From NCBI RefSeq assembly GCF_014839805.1, contig NC_051132.1:2108001-2172000 (forward strand): a stretch of 64,000 nt of DNA, in the 5' to 3' direction. The translations under genes were made by a program, and so were the position numbers. Positions within the stretch are counted from its first letter, which is position 1. Every line of letters starts with the position of its first letter. Shown one piece after another: positions 23,101-34,500 of this stretch. Source of the stretch: Manduca sexta. Lineage: Eukaryota > Arthropoda > Insecta > Lepidoptera > Sphingidae. The notes beneath the pieces were generated by a model, which saw nothing but the letters and a program-made list of their open reading frames with translations, did no database searches and had not been told where the DNA came from.

Positions 23101-26100
23101 CTGAAGTTGTTGTTGTTGTGCAGATATATCGTTGCCGAACAGCGAGGAGTGTTCGATGCAGTGGTCGTGTGCCCATTACCGGCGCGCCGCGCGCTTGGCC
23201 GGGGACAAGCGCTCCGAGCTGCTGCGCCGCCTCGCCTCCGTACTCAACGAGCTCGCCGTGAGACACATGAACGACGCGCAGCGTGAGTACCCACTGTGAG
23301 TCACGGCGAGTGTTCCCGCCACAGGCGCTGCAGGCCGGGGACAAGCGCTCCGAGCTGCTGCGCCGCCTCGCCTCCGTACTCAACGAGCTCGCCGTGAGAC
23401 ACATGAACGACGCGCAGCGTGAGTACCCACTGTGAGTCACGGCGAGTGTTCCCGCCACAGGCGCTGCAGGCCGGGGACAAGCGCTCCGAGCTGCTGCGCC
23501 GCCTCGCCTCCGTACTCAACGAGCTCGCCGTGAGACACATGAACGACGCGCAGCGTGAGTACCCACTGTGAGTCACGGCGAGTGTTCCCGCCACAGGCGC
23601 TGCAGGCCGGGGACAAGCGCTCCGAGCTGCTGCGCCGCCTCGCCTCCGTACTCAACGAGCTCGCCGTGAGACACATGAACGACGCGCAGCGTGAGTACCC
23701 ACTGTGAGTCACGGCGAGTGTTCCCGCCACAGGCGCTGCAGGCCGGGGACAAGCGCTCCGAGCTGCTGCGCCGCCTCGCCTCCGTACTCAACGAGCTCGC
23801 CGTGAGACACATGAACGACGCGCAGCGTGAGTACCCACTGTGAGTCACGGCGAGTGTTCCCGCCACAGGCGCTGCAGGCCGGGGACAAGCGCTCCGAGCT
23901 GCTGCGCCGCCTCGCCTCCGTACTCAACGAGCTCGCCGTGAGACACATGAACGACGCGCAGCGTGAGTACCCACTGTGAGTCACGGCGAGTGTTCCCGCC
24001 ACAGGCGCTGCAGGCCGGGGACAAGCGCTCCGAGCTGCTGCGCCGCCTCGCCTCCGTACTCAACGAGCTCGCCGTGAGACACATGAACGACGCGCAGCGT
24101 GAGTACCCACTGTGAGTCACGGCGAGTGTTCCCGCCACAGGCGCTGCAGGCCGGGGACAAGCGCTCCGAGCTGCTGCGCCGCCTCGCCTCCGTACTCAAC
24201 GAGCTCGCCGTGAGACACATGAACGACGCGCAGCGTGAGTACCCACTGTGAGTCACGGCGAGTGTTCCCGCCACAGGCGCTGCAGGCCGGGGACAAGCGC
24301 TCCGAGCTGCTGCGCCGCCTCGCCTCCGTACTCAACGAGCTCGCCGTGAGACACATGAACGACGCGCAGCGTGAGTACCCACTGTGAGTCACGGCGAGTG
24401 TTCCCGCCACAGGCGCTGCAGGCCGGGGACAAGCGCTCCGAGCTGCTGCGCCGCCTCGCCTCCGTACTCAACGAGCTCGCCGTGAGACACATGAACGACG
24501 CGCAGCGTGAGTACCCACTGTGAGTCACGGCGAGTGTTCCCGCCACAGGCGCTGCAGGCCGGGGACAAGCGCTCCGAGCTGCTGCGCCGCCTCGCCTCCG
24601 TACTCAACGAGCTCGCCGTGAGACACATGAACGACGCGCAGCGTGAGTACCCACTGTGAGTCACGGCGAGTGTTCCCGCCACAGGCGCTGCAGGCCGGGG
24701 ACAAGCGCTCCGAGCTGCTGCGCCGCCTCGCCTCCGTACTCAACGAGCTCGCCGTGAGACACATGAACGACGCGCAGCGTGAGTACCCACTGTGAGTCAC
24801 GGCGAGTGTTCCCGCCACAGGCGCTGCAGGCCGGGGACAAGCGCTCCGAGCTGCTGCGCCGCCTCGCCTCCGTACTCAACGAGCTCGCCGTGAGACACAT
24901 GAACGACGCGCAGCGTGAGTACCCACTGTGAGTCACGGCGAGTGTTCCCGCCACAGGCGCTGCAGGCCGGGGACAAGCGCTCCGAGCTGCTGCGCCGCCT
25001 CGCCTCCGTACTCAACGAGCTCGCCGTGAGACACATGAACGACGCGCAGCGTGAGTACCCACTGTGAGTCACGGCGAGTGTTCCCGCCACAGGCGCTGCA
25101 GGCCGGGGACAAGCGCTCCGAGCTGCTGCGCCGCCTCGCCTCCGTACTCAACGAGCTCGCCGTGAGACACATGAACGACGCGCAGCGTGAGTACCCACTG
25201 TGAGTCACGGCGAGTGTTCCCGCCACAGGCGCTGCAGGCCGGGGACAAGCGCTCCGAGCTGCTGCGCCGCCTCGCCTCCGTACTCAACGAGCTCGCCGTG
25301 AGACACATGAACGACGCGCAGCGTGAGTACCCACTGTGAGTCACGGCGAGTGTTCCCGCCACAGGCGCTAACGAATATCATAATTTTTGTCTCTACTACC
25401 GATTTGTTATTAAGTTCTATTACCTTAAAGTTTCCGTTGTGTCCGCACCCCTTTCCCTTCCGTCTCGTTGGTAAGTTGCAACTATCGTATCCATTTATCT
25501 TTTCTACTATTCAAATGACATTTTAATCATTAGAAATCTACACGAAGTATTCGGAGGAGCCCGACCCGGACGACGCCAAGGCTAAACTGCTCCTGAAGCA
25601 GTTCACCACGATGTCGAATCGCTCGCTGGAGTGCTTGGACGAGGCCACGGAGACCTTCCAGCAAGTCAACGACATACCGAATCTGGCGCTGCTCTATTGC
25701 AATAAGGGACGCTACTTGAGGTTTAAGGCGCATTGTGACAATGGCGGGTTTAGGTGAGTTGGGGATAAAAAAAAAATATCAATATATTATAACAAATTTT
25801 AATAACTGTAAGGCTATGACCTTTTTGTATTTTCATCGCTTCCTTATAGGATAACACGCTACATTTAAGTTGTGACTATTCACAACTTAACTGTAGTTTT
25901 GTGTTCTCAGAGATTCGCAAATAGCAACAACTTTAATATACATCTACTTATCCGTTAAGATTGGAGAGTAGAACATTAACTTGAACATGGATTATAATCA
26001 TTTGCTTAGTGTAGACATTATATGATATTTTCTGTAGTTTACAACTTTAACTGATTTTGAAAAGATCAACACCAGAATTTCTTGCCCGTTCTTCTCTGGT

Positions 26101-28348
26101 GAGAACTGTTTTCCGAATTATTGGTAGAGTTAATATTGGCGGAATATTATTATAACATTTAACATTAAAAAAAAAGATATAAATTTCGTTGCTAGTTACC
26201 CCTTACGTCCTATTAGCTCTAAAACTGAGCTTAGACTAGTAACTTCTTGCTGCAATATATTGCGCAAGAGCTTCGAAAAGCATTTACACCAGCGCCAATA
26301 TTTTAATAATGCTGTAAACATGTAACTTGCTGCAACTCCTTCAAGCTTCTAAACATGGTAAAAAATCTGACTTGCACAAGTGTCTTTGTTGTTGTGAACG
26401 CTTTACAGAATAAAAAATGTATATTGATGGTTGACGTGTGGTGTGTGCAGCTTGGAGAAGCGTCGGCTGTACAAGCAGGCGGAAGAGCTGTACTCGGCGG
26501 CGCTGCGGCTGCTGGGCGCGAGGGGGTCGGGGGGTCCGGGGGGTCCGGGGGGCGCGGGGGGCTCGGGGGGCGCGGCGCACGTGTGGGAGCTGGTGGCGTG
26601 GGAGCTGTCGTGCCACCTGTACACGCGCGCCGTGCTGCTGCAGGACGAGCCGCACACACACAACGCGCCGGTACACACACACATACATCCGTGTATTCAT
26701 ATTCCATCATAATATTGTGTACTTGCACATACAATTACTAAACAAAAAATTAAGTTCACTTATCTTTTTGAATAACTCACTAGTGAGTTTATTTTCATCC
26801 ATAATAATCACAAATTACGATGAAAATCTATACATACTGATTAGTTTTTGTAACCCTAAATTAATGTCGTGTATAAAAAATCAAAGAGGAAATGTTTGAT
26901 TTTATGAAACTTGGGTTAATATGGTAATTTTTATGTCTTATTAAATACTCACGTATATATGTATTTTTTTTTTTTTATTGGAACGTCAATTACAATACAA
27001 ATTTTCTTCAAATTTGTTCGTCTTATGAAAAAAGATAAACAATTGTGGAAGTTTAAAACATAAATCTAAAGACAATGCCTTACGTTTTCTTCTTCCAGGA
27101 GGCAACAGAGGTAGCGGATGCGTTGAAACACGCTCTGAAGTACTGCCTCCTAAGTCCGGGTCCGAGGCAGTACTTGTACCAGTTCCGAGCGGCCATGATA
27201 TACCACCGACTCGGATCCCTTTACCACTCACAATACAGGTCAGTCTGATAACTTTCGTCTAGAAATCAGGAGGTCCTTTGGTATCAACTATATTATATGA
27301 TATTAACAATTAGACAAAATGCTAGACTGATAAACGTAAAAGATTATCTCGTATTTTTATGTTCATTCATCAAATATTAAATTGGTTTTGCATTCTTTAT
27401 TAATGTGTAATGTGTATGCCGTATGGATTAAAATCAATTTTATTCTCTAACAGTTAGGCAAAAGTGCAACCAGAACACCCACTTTTGTGGGGAAAAGTGG
27501 GTATCCTGGTTGCACTTTTGTATCATGGAACGAAATACACTGGGGTGTGTTTCATTCCATGATATGATACGGGACGAGTCTATCGGCATGTGGGGTACAA
27601 ATTTGAGACTGGGCTAATATATTTCCATATTGTCTGCCAGGATAACGCAGGAGGAGGGCCCCAAGCGACGTACGCTGCTGAACGCGACGCGCAGCAACTA
27701 CACGCAGGCCGCCAACATGTTCGCGCTGCTCGAGGACGCCGCCATGTTCCTCACCGTGCAGTGCGAACACGTCGCCGTGCTGGAGACGCAGGCCGCAGGT
27801 GAACACACACGCACAGACAAACACACACCTCTAATATAATGTGATATCGGTCCTATTTACTTTCATGTTTGTCGCAGAATATTATTTATTGTGCACAATC
27901 GACAAGACTAACATTATCCAATAACTAATTCTGTAATTAGACATTATATTATTTTCTTATTTCAGTATCACCAAACTTGAAGCTGAAGTCGTTACAAACC
28001 GCCATACAGTTACTCCGCCAGTGCCATTCAGTAATGAAACTACTGAGAGACAAAGAGCCAGAGGACAATCAGAAAGATTCCAAACCGGAGGACGGCGACG
28101 ACAAAAGCATGAAAAACGAGTATAATTTGCTCTCATTGTATGAGAACAGACTACACTATATATTAAAGAGCGTGATACAGTACTGCAGAACTAAATCCAA
28201 CAAGGATTACGAGAAAATGGCGGATATGTACAAGAAATTGTATTGTGCTAGCTTGAAGATCAAAAGAGATGATGACTTGAAAGCATACGCTTCGAGTATT
28301 TGTGATGTGTTGGACGCTATGAATGAGATATGTAATGAATTTGAATAA
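17143..28348 (+). CDS. EDRF1: EDRF1 orthologue (erythroid differentiation-related factor 1-like), 1224 aa, 15 coding exons
   Basis: Exons: 17143-17184, 17981-18162, 18817-18925, 19190-19327, 19897-20023, 20446-20986, 21402-21559, 21815-22140, 22222-22993, 23124-23282, 25534-25753, 26451-26670, 27099-27238, 27641-27798, 27966-28348. All are GT-AG with matching phases, total 3675 bp. Length fits vertebrate EDRF1 (about 1238 aa). Exon 6 carries the family's strongest block, including MLIGSDLPIFG, GIDYWLDNLMCNVPEV and NILSFLKSN; exon 4 has DDFDVYDYLMK. Exon 8 and early exon 9 are acidic then Lys-rich linkers (about 433-645). From about 665 to the end lie Ala/Leu/Tyr-rich helical repeats (TPR-like), with Tyr-Lys-Ala motifs in exons 9, 12 and 14. 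In mammals the protein is linked to erythroid globin expression; its insect role is not established. Oddities: a 16-copy exon-derived array in intron 10 and a Gly-rich insert at about 947-967. Confidence 0.94.
17588..17689 (+). repeat. Copy B of the LTR-like direct repeat, EDRF1 intron 1
   Basis: Diverged partner of 16328-16456, lacking about 25 bp of copy A's middle. The pair brackets exon 1 of EDRF1. Confidence 0.5.
20210..20405 (+). mobile_element. SINE-A copy, partial head, EDRF1 intron 5
   Basis: Contains AAGTCCTGGGTTTGAAT (decayed B box), GGTCAGTATGAGCCCGGAGTC, TGTCACATCATGGGGCG and GACGAAAAGTGGGTTG in the order of the complete copy at 33261-33523. Confidence 0.75.
21250..21345 (+). 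repeat. SINE-A tail fragment, EDRF1 intron 6
   Basis: CCCTATCATATCATGG followed by TGCCTACCCTTTTGGGG matches the 3' half of SINE-A; the head is absent. Confidence 0.55.
23198..25369 (+). repeat. 136-bp tandem array made from the end of EDRF1 exon 10 plus its splice donor (16 exon-segment copies)
   Basis: The original segment is the last 85 bp of exon 10 (23198-23282, GCCGGGGACAAGCGC to GACGCGCAGC). It recurs at exact 136-bp steps up to 25238-25322, giving 15 extra copies. Copies are separated by 51 bp that start with the donor GTGAGTACCC and hold an acceptor-like TTCCCGCCACAG. I saw no difference between units. The last unit runs out at GCGCT, after which unique intron resumes. In the exon the segment is preceded by GCGCTTG and in the array by GCGCTGCAG, so GCGCT is a likely microhomology at the first duplication. 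The unit is very rich in G+C. The normal exon 10 to exon 11 junction (23282 to 25534) remains in frame. Confidence 0.97.
26522..26571 (+). other. G-quadruplex-capable tract inside EDRF1 exon 12
   Basis: Six runs of five or six G separated by two to four bases lie on the coding strand and encode a Gly-rich insert (GSGGPGGPGGAGGSGG). This meets the usual G4 pattern several times over, in both the gene and its mRNA. Known EDRF1 proteins have no such Gly stretch at this point, as far as I recall. Confidence 0.75.
27460..27620 (-). mobile_element. SINE-A fragment in rearranged foldback form, EDRF1 intron 13
   Basis: Two adjacent hairpins: 27460-27486 pairs with 27493-27519 (27-bp arms, 2 mismatches, 6-nt loop), and 27521-27540 pairs with 27545-27564 (20-bp arms, 2 mismatches). 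Both are built from SINE-A tail sequence and are followed by ordinary minus-strand SINE-A to about 27620. Confidence 0.7.
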
Positions 28349-28616
28349 ATTTGCCGTCAAAAGGTGTTAGGGTATATATACCTGTCAGGATAGCGAACGC
28401 CATAGACAATCTGGCCTACGTATGTCGCGTTCATCAATCATTAATTTAGTAACGCGGAGTAAAAAAACTCTGATTATATTATATAGTGACGTGCGGTCGA
28501 CCACTCGGACTGTTTGTTACTATAAATACCTAAATAATGGTTTATTTCTTTCCGCCAGCAGTAATGTTAGTAACGTAAGATCTTTTCTCGAAAGACTGAT
28601 GTAAGTTATAATTGTA

Positions 28617-28622
28617 AATAAA
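28617..28622 (+). terminator. Poly(A) signal AATAAA for EDRF1
   Basis: AATAAA about 270 bp after the stop codon, followed within 30 bp by a T/G-rich stretch. The most likely 3' end of EDRF1. Confidence 0.6.
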
Positions 28623-30957
28623 TATTATGTTTAATGAATTTGTATGTTTTACGTCTTTTTATTTTTATATTAAACCGTAATCAGTTAAACGAAATACGAA
28701 TTGGAGATGGGTTGCTTGAGACCGAGCACAATGGAAATCATTATAGGAGTCCTTTACCAACAGGCACTCTGAACTTAGAGATATCTTGTAATTAAACATA
28801 TTATAAAAAGATAAATTACTTCAGGATAAGAGGCATATTATTTTTATTAATCAGTAATACCTATAAACAGGATTCGGATATACTTACTGAAGATAGCAAT
28901 GATAGGCTACGAATCCACATATGAAAGTTAATAATCATTCTCTGTATTGTATAATGTCCTGCTGACCATGGCCTGTACTTCTGAGAGAGTTAGGCCAAAG
29001 AGAATTACAATAAATATGGCTTCAGCCCAATGATAAAAGAAGTATAGAGGATGGGTAATATGGTCACGTGACATGCGGCACATTTAATGCATAAAATGGT
29101 GCCGACTCCGCCCCTTACAATAGTGATATGCTAGTACCGAAAATTTTGTATCGACATCGAAGAATTAAGAGAGACAAACAAGCCCCAAAAAGATCAAATA
29201 CGAAAGGGGTTAGGAACTACCATAATATAAATATAACAAACCATAATGTAAACAAACAAACTGAAACTGATTTATAAGTAACAATTGTTAAACAAAGCAG
29301 TACCTGTTGTGACAAACATCCAGTTGTGTTTGATCTATATTTGTATGTTGCACTATTCCTTGCTAAAAATTTAAGTTACAGATTAAGATATTTATTTAAT
29401 ACATGATAAATGGAATAAGATAGCGTAGCCAGCAATTATTTGGTTGGTTTTATTTTATTTTATTATTATGCTCTTTGATCGAGAAACATAACTATGGTTC
29501 AGCAAACTAAAATCAATGACCGTAAAAATGGTGGTTAAGATAATCAATTATAATAATTATTTGCAATAACAACAATATGATTATGTATCTATTTCCGTGC
29601 ATGCAAAGGTTGCTCGAAACATAAGACCGCCAATTGTAAAAATATATCTTACATTTCATCTTTATGTTGTTTCTTTTATGTTCCATTGGTTATGCAATAA
29701 CAATTCTAATTTTATTCATAACAATATATTAAAGTAATATTACTCTTAGGTGAAGTATAATAATCATTACTATTTTACTTATCGGGAATATTGTTGGAAA
29801 ACAGTTATCTTTTACTCGTGTTAATTAAACGTGTGTTTTATGCATTTCTTCTCAAAATGTAAAGAACGAATATATTATGTATTTGGTGTAGGATTCCAAT
29901 CACGTCGCCCAATATTCTCAATTCATTTTGCCTTGGTTTTAAAAATTTTTGGTAATCTAAAAAAATATTATAATTTCACTTAGTTTGTCGTTCTGGATAA
30001 TACAATATTGATGTGTGCTCTAACATTCTTTCTAAGACAAAATCCGTAACTGATAAACGGGCGTCTGTTAAAATATCGATATCAATAATTTCTAAACAAA
30101 TCCACCCATCCCTAAGCTCGTGTGTAAACAAACATAATGATTTTAATGGATATAAATCACGCCTAAAAGGGTTCTAAGCTTATCAAACAAGATCCACATA
30201 TAATTTTAATTGATAAAAACACATCCAAAAAGTAAATATACAAAGATATTTACAAATTTTCGGTAAAAACAGTTACTAACCTATGAAAAGATATTTCGGG
30301 GTCTTTCTTGCGTGAATTCGATTTGCATCCTTTCACACAACACTGAGTCACTTTCGAAACTTAACAAATACACTAATAAACAAACTAAACAATTGAGAAT
30401 ATGATTATATTACTTTAAATTCAATATTTATGAAGATTTGTTTACACCGTCTGACACTACATGTACTTGCTGACTGGGCTACGATAAATGGCGTTTCGGC
30501 CGCAAGGCGGTCCCAGCGTGTTGAAGTAAACGAAATAGTGCCATATTCGAAGAAAGCAATTATTTTTGTCTTTGTTTGTTGCGTTCCAAATAAGCTTTGA
30601 GTAAAAGAGATAGACATATATATTGACAATTCTGCGTCGATTTCCCTAACATAAATATAACTTATTCATATAGCTAACTTTTGAGGCCTGTCCTCTTTAT
30701 ATTTAGTCATTGCTTCAGCCTTAGTCCACTATGCTGACAGATGGGCAGACTTCACACAACTCAGAAATGTTTACAGTCAACTTTAATGGAAGTTAAACTT
30801 GATAAAAATAATTGAACTGGTTTTAAGTTATGCCAGAGTGATTTTTGATTTACTAATGCAGAGATGTGCATTTTTTTATGTATTGTGAGTTAAGTGTTTA
30901 TACTCCTGACGTCTTGACACAAATAAAACAAAATTTAAAACACTCGGTATAAAACAC
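28623..30957. other. Spacer between convergent EDRF1 and the sugar transporter; no gene recognised
   Basis: AT-rich, without a supported exon. It holds decayed SINE pieces near 28965-29045 and 30705-30775 (AGTCCACTATGCTGAC, resembling the Metulj-like tail). A 74-codon minus-strand frame at 30405-30629 has no recognisable domain. Confidence 0.5.
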
Positions 30958-30963
30958 TTTATT
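30958..30963 (-). terminator. Candidate poly(A) signal for the sugar transporter
   Basis: TTTATT on the plus strand is AATAAA on the minus strand, about 540 bp beyond the terminal exon. It would give a 3' UTR of ordinary length. Confidence 0.45.
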
Positions 30964-31505
30964 GGTAACAATTAATAACATTAAATATTTACAAAAATAT
31001 ATAATATTTTTTTTATCACATCAATGCTAGTTGAGGCACTACGCTGGCTCTTTGTACTTTGGTAATTTTTTGATTCGGATACATCATTTTGTAACCACAT
31101 GTACAGTAAAGGAGGTGAACAGGGCCCAAGAGTGAAAAGAATGAAACGAGTGAACAGGATGAAACGGGTGAATAACAAACAAAATTTGTTATTCACCAAA
31201 CAAGCTTCATTATTATTTAGTAAGTACTTATGTCAGCGATAATCTCAATATATATTTACCCCCTTAGTATCATTTAGCGCATTTTATTCATAAAAATCCA
31301 GCCCCAGCGGTAGATAATTGCTCGTCAAAAATATTATCCATGAGTTAAGTATAAGGTTAGTTTGATCACTTCTCATGAAATTACATGATTTGATGTATCC
31401 GATCCTGTAACGTCCTTAAACTATGAACCCCAGGCTTGGCCTTCTGGGCTGATAATACTAAACTATATTTATAAAAAAATATATAAATTCGCCGTTATTT
31501 ATAAA

Positions 31506-34500
31506 CTAAGCTTTCTCCATCTTCGACGATCTGGAACAAAAAAATAATGAAGATTAAATAGGTGATACCCTTGTAAGAGTCCGTTCTACTGTTTGGTCTA
31601 TCGGCCTAAATAAATTCAATATCTTCAGATAAGTCCCGAGATATCGCTTGATACAATAAGTAAGTCGTCTGTAAACTTATAACTCGACTGACTGTGGACT
31701 GCCTCGGTGGCGTAGTTACTGCACGCGCGGTACGGCGCTTTGAGGTCCTGGGTATGAATTCCAGGTCGAGCAGTGATATTTGGGTTTTCTGCTCAGTATC
31801 AACCCAGAGTCTGGAATTTATGTCCGGTATGGCGATAGACTCGCCTCCTATCACATCATGGGACGGACACTTGGCGAAAAATGCCTTGGGCCTCTGCATA
31901 CCATGACGTAATGTGTGTGTGGTGACGTAATGTATAAATTGTCAAACAACGGTTACTTACTTCCCGGCCAGCATATCCTGGATCTCCTGGAAGCTCTTGC
32001 CCTTCGTCTCCGGCACCACGAACAGCGTGAAGAAGAATGAACCGACGCAGCACGCGCCGAACAGGAGGAACGTCTCGCCCTGACCTATGGCGAGTGCGAC
32101 GGTCGAGAAGAACCTGAAATCATATACTTAATGTTGATTGTCCTGATAAAAGGGACGAAATTGCTGGTGATTTTTGAAAGTAATTGCTGGGGTACCATAT
32201 ATTTCATAACCGCCCGGATAGCCACCGCCGTACACCAGTTAAAACCCGCCATAGTGGCCCACGTAAGTGCGTCGCATTCCGGGAGCAGCCTGTGTATATC
32301 CGGTTCCAGCAGGCCGGCATAACTGTTTCGACTGTCGAGGGGTTATCACCTCTCGTCAGTCGATATTCTATTGGCCCCACTGCACTTGATGGTAAGTGGA
32401 ATGGAGTCCAATTTGTAGGTCACTTTCCCCTGGCTGTATACATAAAAAGCCTTAGGCCGCCCCTTGCTACTTGGATAAAAAAGGCCGTTTTTCATATCTC
32501 GGTGCTACCGGCCGCCATGAAAGATAATCAAGGTAGATGTTGAAGGCTTAAATCTTATAAACTTCGTAGCAGAAGGAGAGAAGGCTCCGGTAGATCTTTA
32601 ACTCGGACCCAGTTCAAGGCAAAAGTAAATAGTAAATTATAAAGTTATTCCCTGTTTCGACCTCGAAAGTAAATACTTCCATAGAAAATTATCGCTTTGG
32701 TCTTGCGAGATACTGTATATTTCTAGGAAGTACCGTTATAATAGTAATAAACGGTATTGCCTAACAAATTCATAAAGGACATTGTCTACCTTGTAACCAG
32801 GAAGGAAAGAACCCAGCAGAAAGCGGTAGCGATCGGTGACGCCAAGGCCTTGACTTCAATTGGGAACAGTTCGCCCATCACGGCCCAGGGCAGCGGGCCG
32901 AGACCCCAGCAGTACGTCACGATGAACAGCACCAGCGCCAGTACCGGCAGGAAGCCCAGCGACTCCGCCGCAGGGTTCTTTCTGTCTTGTAACATGAAGA
33001 ACATCCCGAGCAAGCCCTGGAAATATGAAAGAAATGTATGGCAAAGTGATGACATTGCAGCGATGTAGAGATTAACTGGTGGTCTCTCTCTGGTTTCGTC
33101 TTCGGACTCTTTCTGCTGCCAAGAGTGTTCCGTGAAAGACATTATGGCGTAATTACTGTTCATTATGAGACTTAACTTCTTGTCTCAGGGTGACGAGCCA
33201 ATGGAGTGGCACAAATTACTTTCTAATTCAAAGTTCTGTATGACGTACTACTGTTTGTGGACTGCCCCGGTGACGTAGTTGTACTGCATGCGCGATACAG
33301 CAGCGCTCTGAGGTCCTGGGTTCGAATCCCGGGTAGGGCAAAGTGATATTTGGGTTTTTCTGCTCAGTATCAGCCCGGAGTCTGGAATTTGTGCCCGATA
33401 TGGCGATAGGCTCGCCCCCTATCACATCATGGGACGGAACACACTTGGCGAAAAGTGGGTGCCATGGTTGCGCCTCTGCATACCCGTTCGGAGATAAAAT
33501 GCGTGATGTTGTGTGTGTGTACAACTGTTTGTGGGCTATTGCTTCATCAGCAGTTCGTCTTGTCATTCAGTTGTAATAAAAATTGGAGTACTTACCAATC
33601 CGACTGCAGTACCGCAACTAGAGATGAGAAGCAGCAGCCTCCTGCCTAACCTGTCTGCCACCAGGGGAGTGATGGCTGACGCTCCAATCTGTAACACAGG
33701 TTAACTTATTAGTCACTATTTAATAGTAACATTATTAACAGATTACCAAACAGGGTTTTAAGTCTTCATGGATACGATTCAGATTCAGAATATCCTTTCG
33801 AGAAGTAATAACGTAGGACTTGGTACTTTTATAGTAGGAAAAGAATAGAAGGTTAGAGAGGTGATTATATTAATCATTGATCGAGTATCTTACTTTAATG
33901 AATAAGAGTTACATCTGGAATACGGAGGCTCAAGTTTATAATCTTGTAGACACGACGGTAATTCGAGTATTATTCAGAGAAGGAAACTTACCCAAAAATC
34001 AATCTGTATGCATATTACAAGTCACAATTTAGCATTTAATCATTGCCCTCCATTTATTCGTACAATGAAAGTAGAGTTATTAGTACTTACGTGTCAGAAC
34101 AGAAGTAGGAAAGCGAATGGGATAAGAATGCGAGGGAATTTGATTCATACCAGTATTCTATTGTCCCACTGCTGGGCTCGGACCTCCTCTACTACCGATA
34201 GTTTAGGTCTTAGTCTAACACGCCTAGTAAAGGTTGGCTCAAATACATTTGAATTCATGAAACTCCAAGTACCTGAACAGCACCAATGATGATGGTAGCT
34301 GTCGCCGGTTCCAGCGCAGACCCGGTAGCACTGAAGATATCAGTCATGTAGAAGAGCACGGCGTTGATACCCGAGAACTGCTGCGCGGTCACCAACACGC
34401 AGGAAATGTAGAACGCCTTGAAATTCCCGCCTCGGAACAGATCCGCGAACTGTAATATACAGGCATAGTTTACATCGTTTTTTCATCTATCGTACATCCT

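Noticed and set aside
23301..25362. Fourteen identical 97-residue minus-strand open frames
   Set aside because: They are the reverse strand of the 136-bp array read through about two units; 136 is not a multiple of three, so each frame ends in the third pass. Not genes.
23198..25369. CRISPR-like regular spacing
   Set aside because: All of the unit is repeated, with no unique spacers, and the host is an insect; it is a minisatellite.
31606..31899. Minus-strand 97-residue frame, and similar frames at 33228-33566 and 54209-54724
   Set aside because: They are SINE-A sequences read through by chance; they share translations only because they share the repeat.
33271..33329. A genuine tRNA gene at the A/B boxes
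   Set aside because: The boxes belong to a SINE head with a long unrelated body and target duplications; no cloverleaf could be closed.
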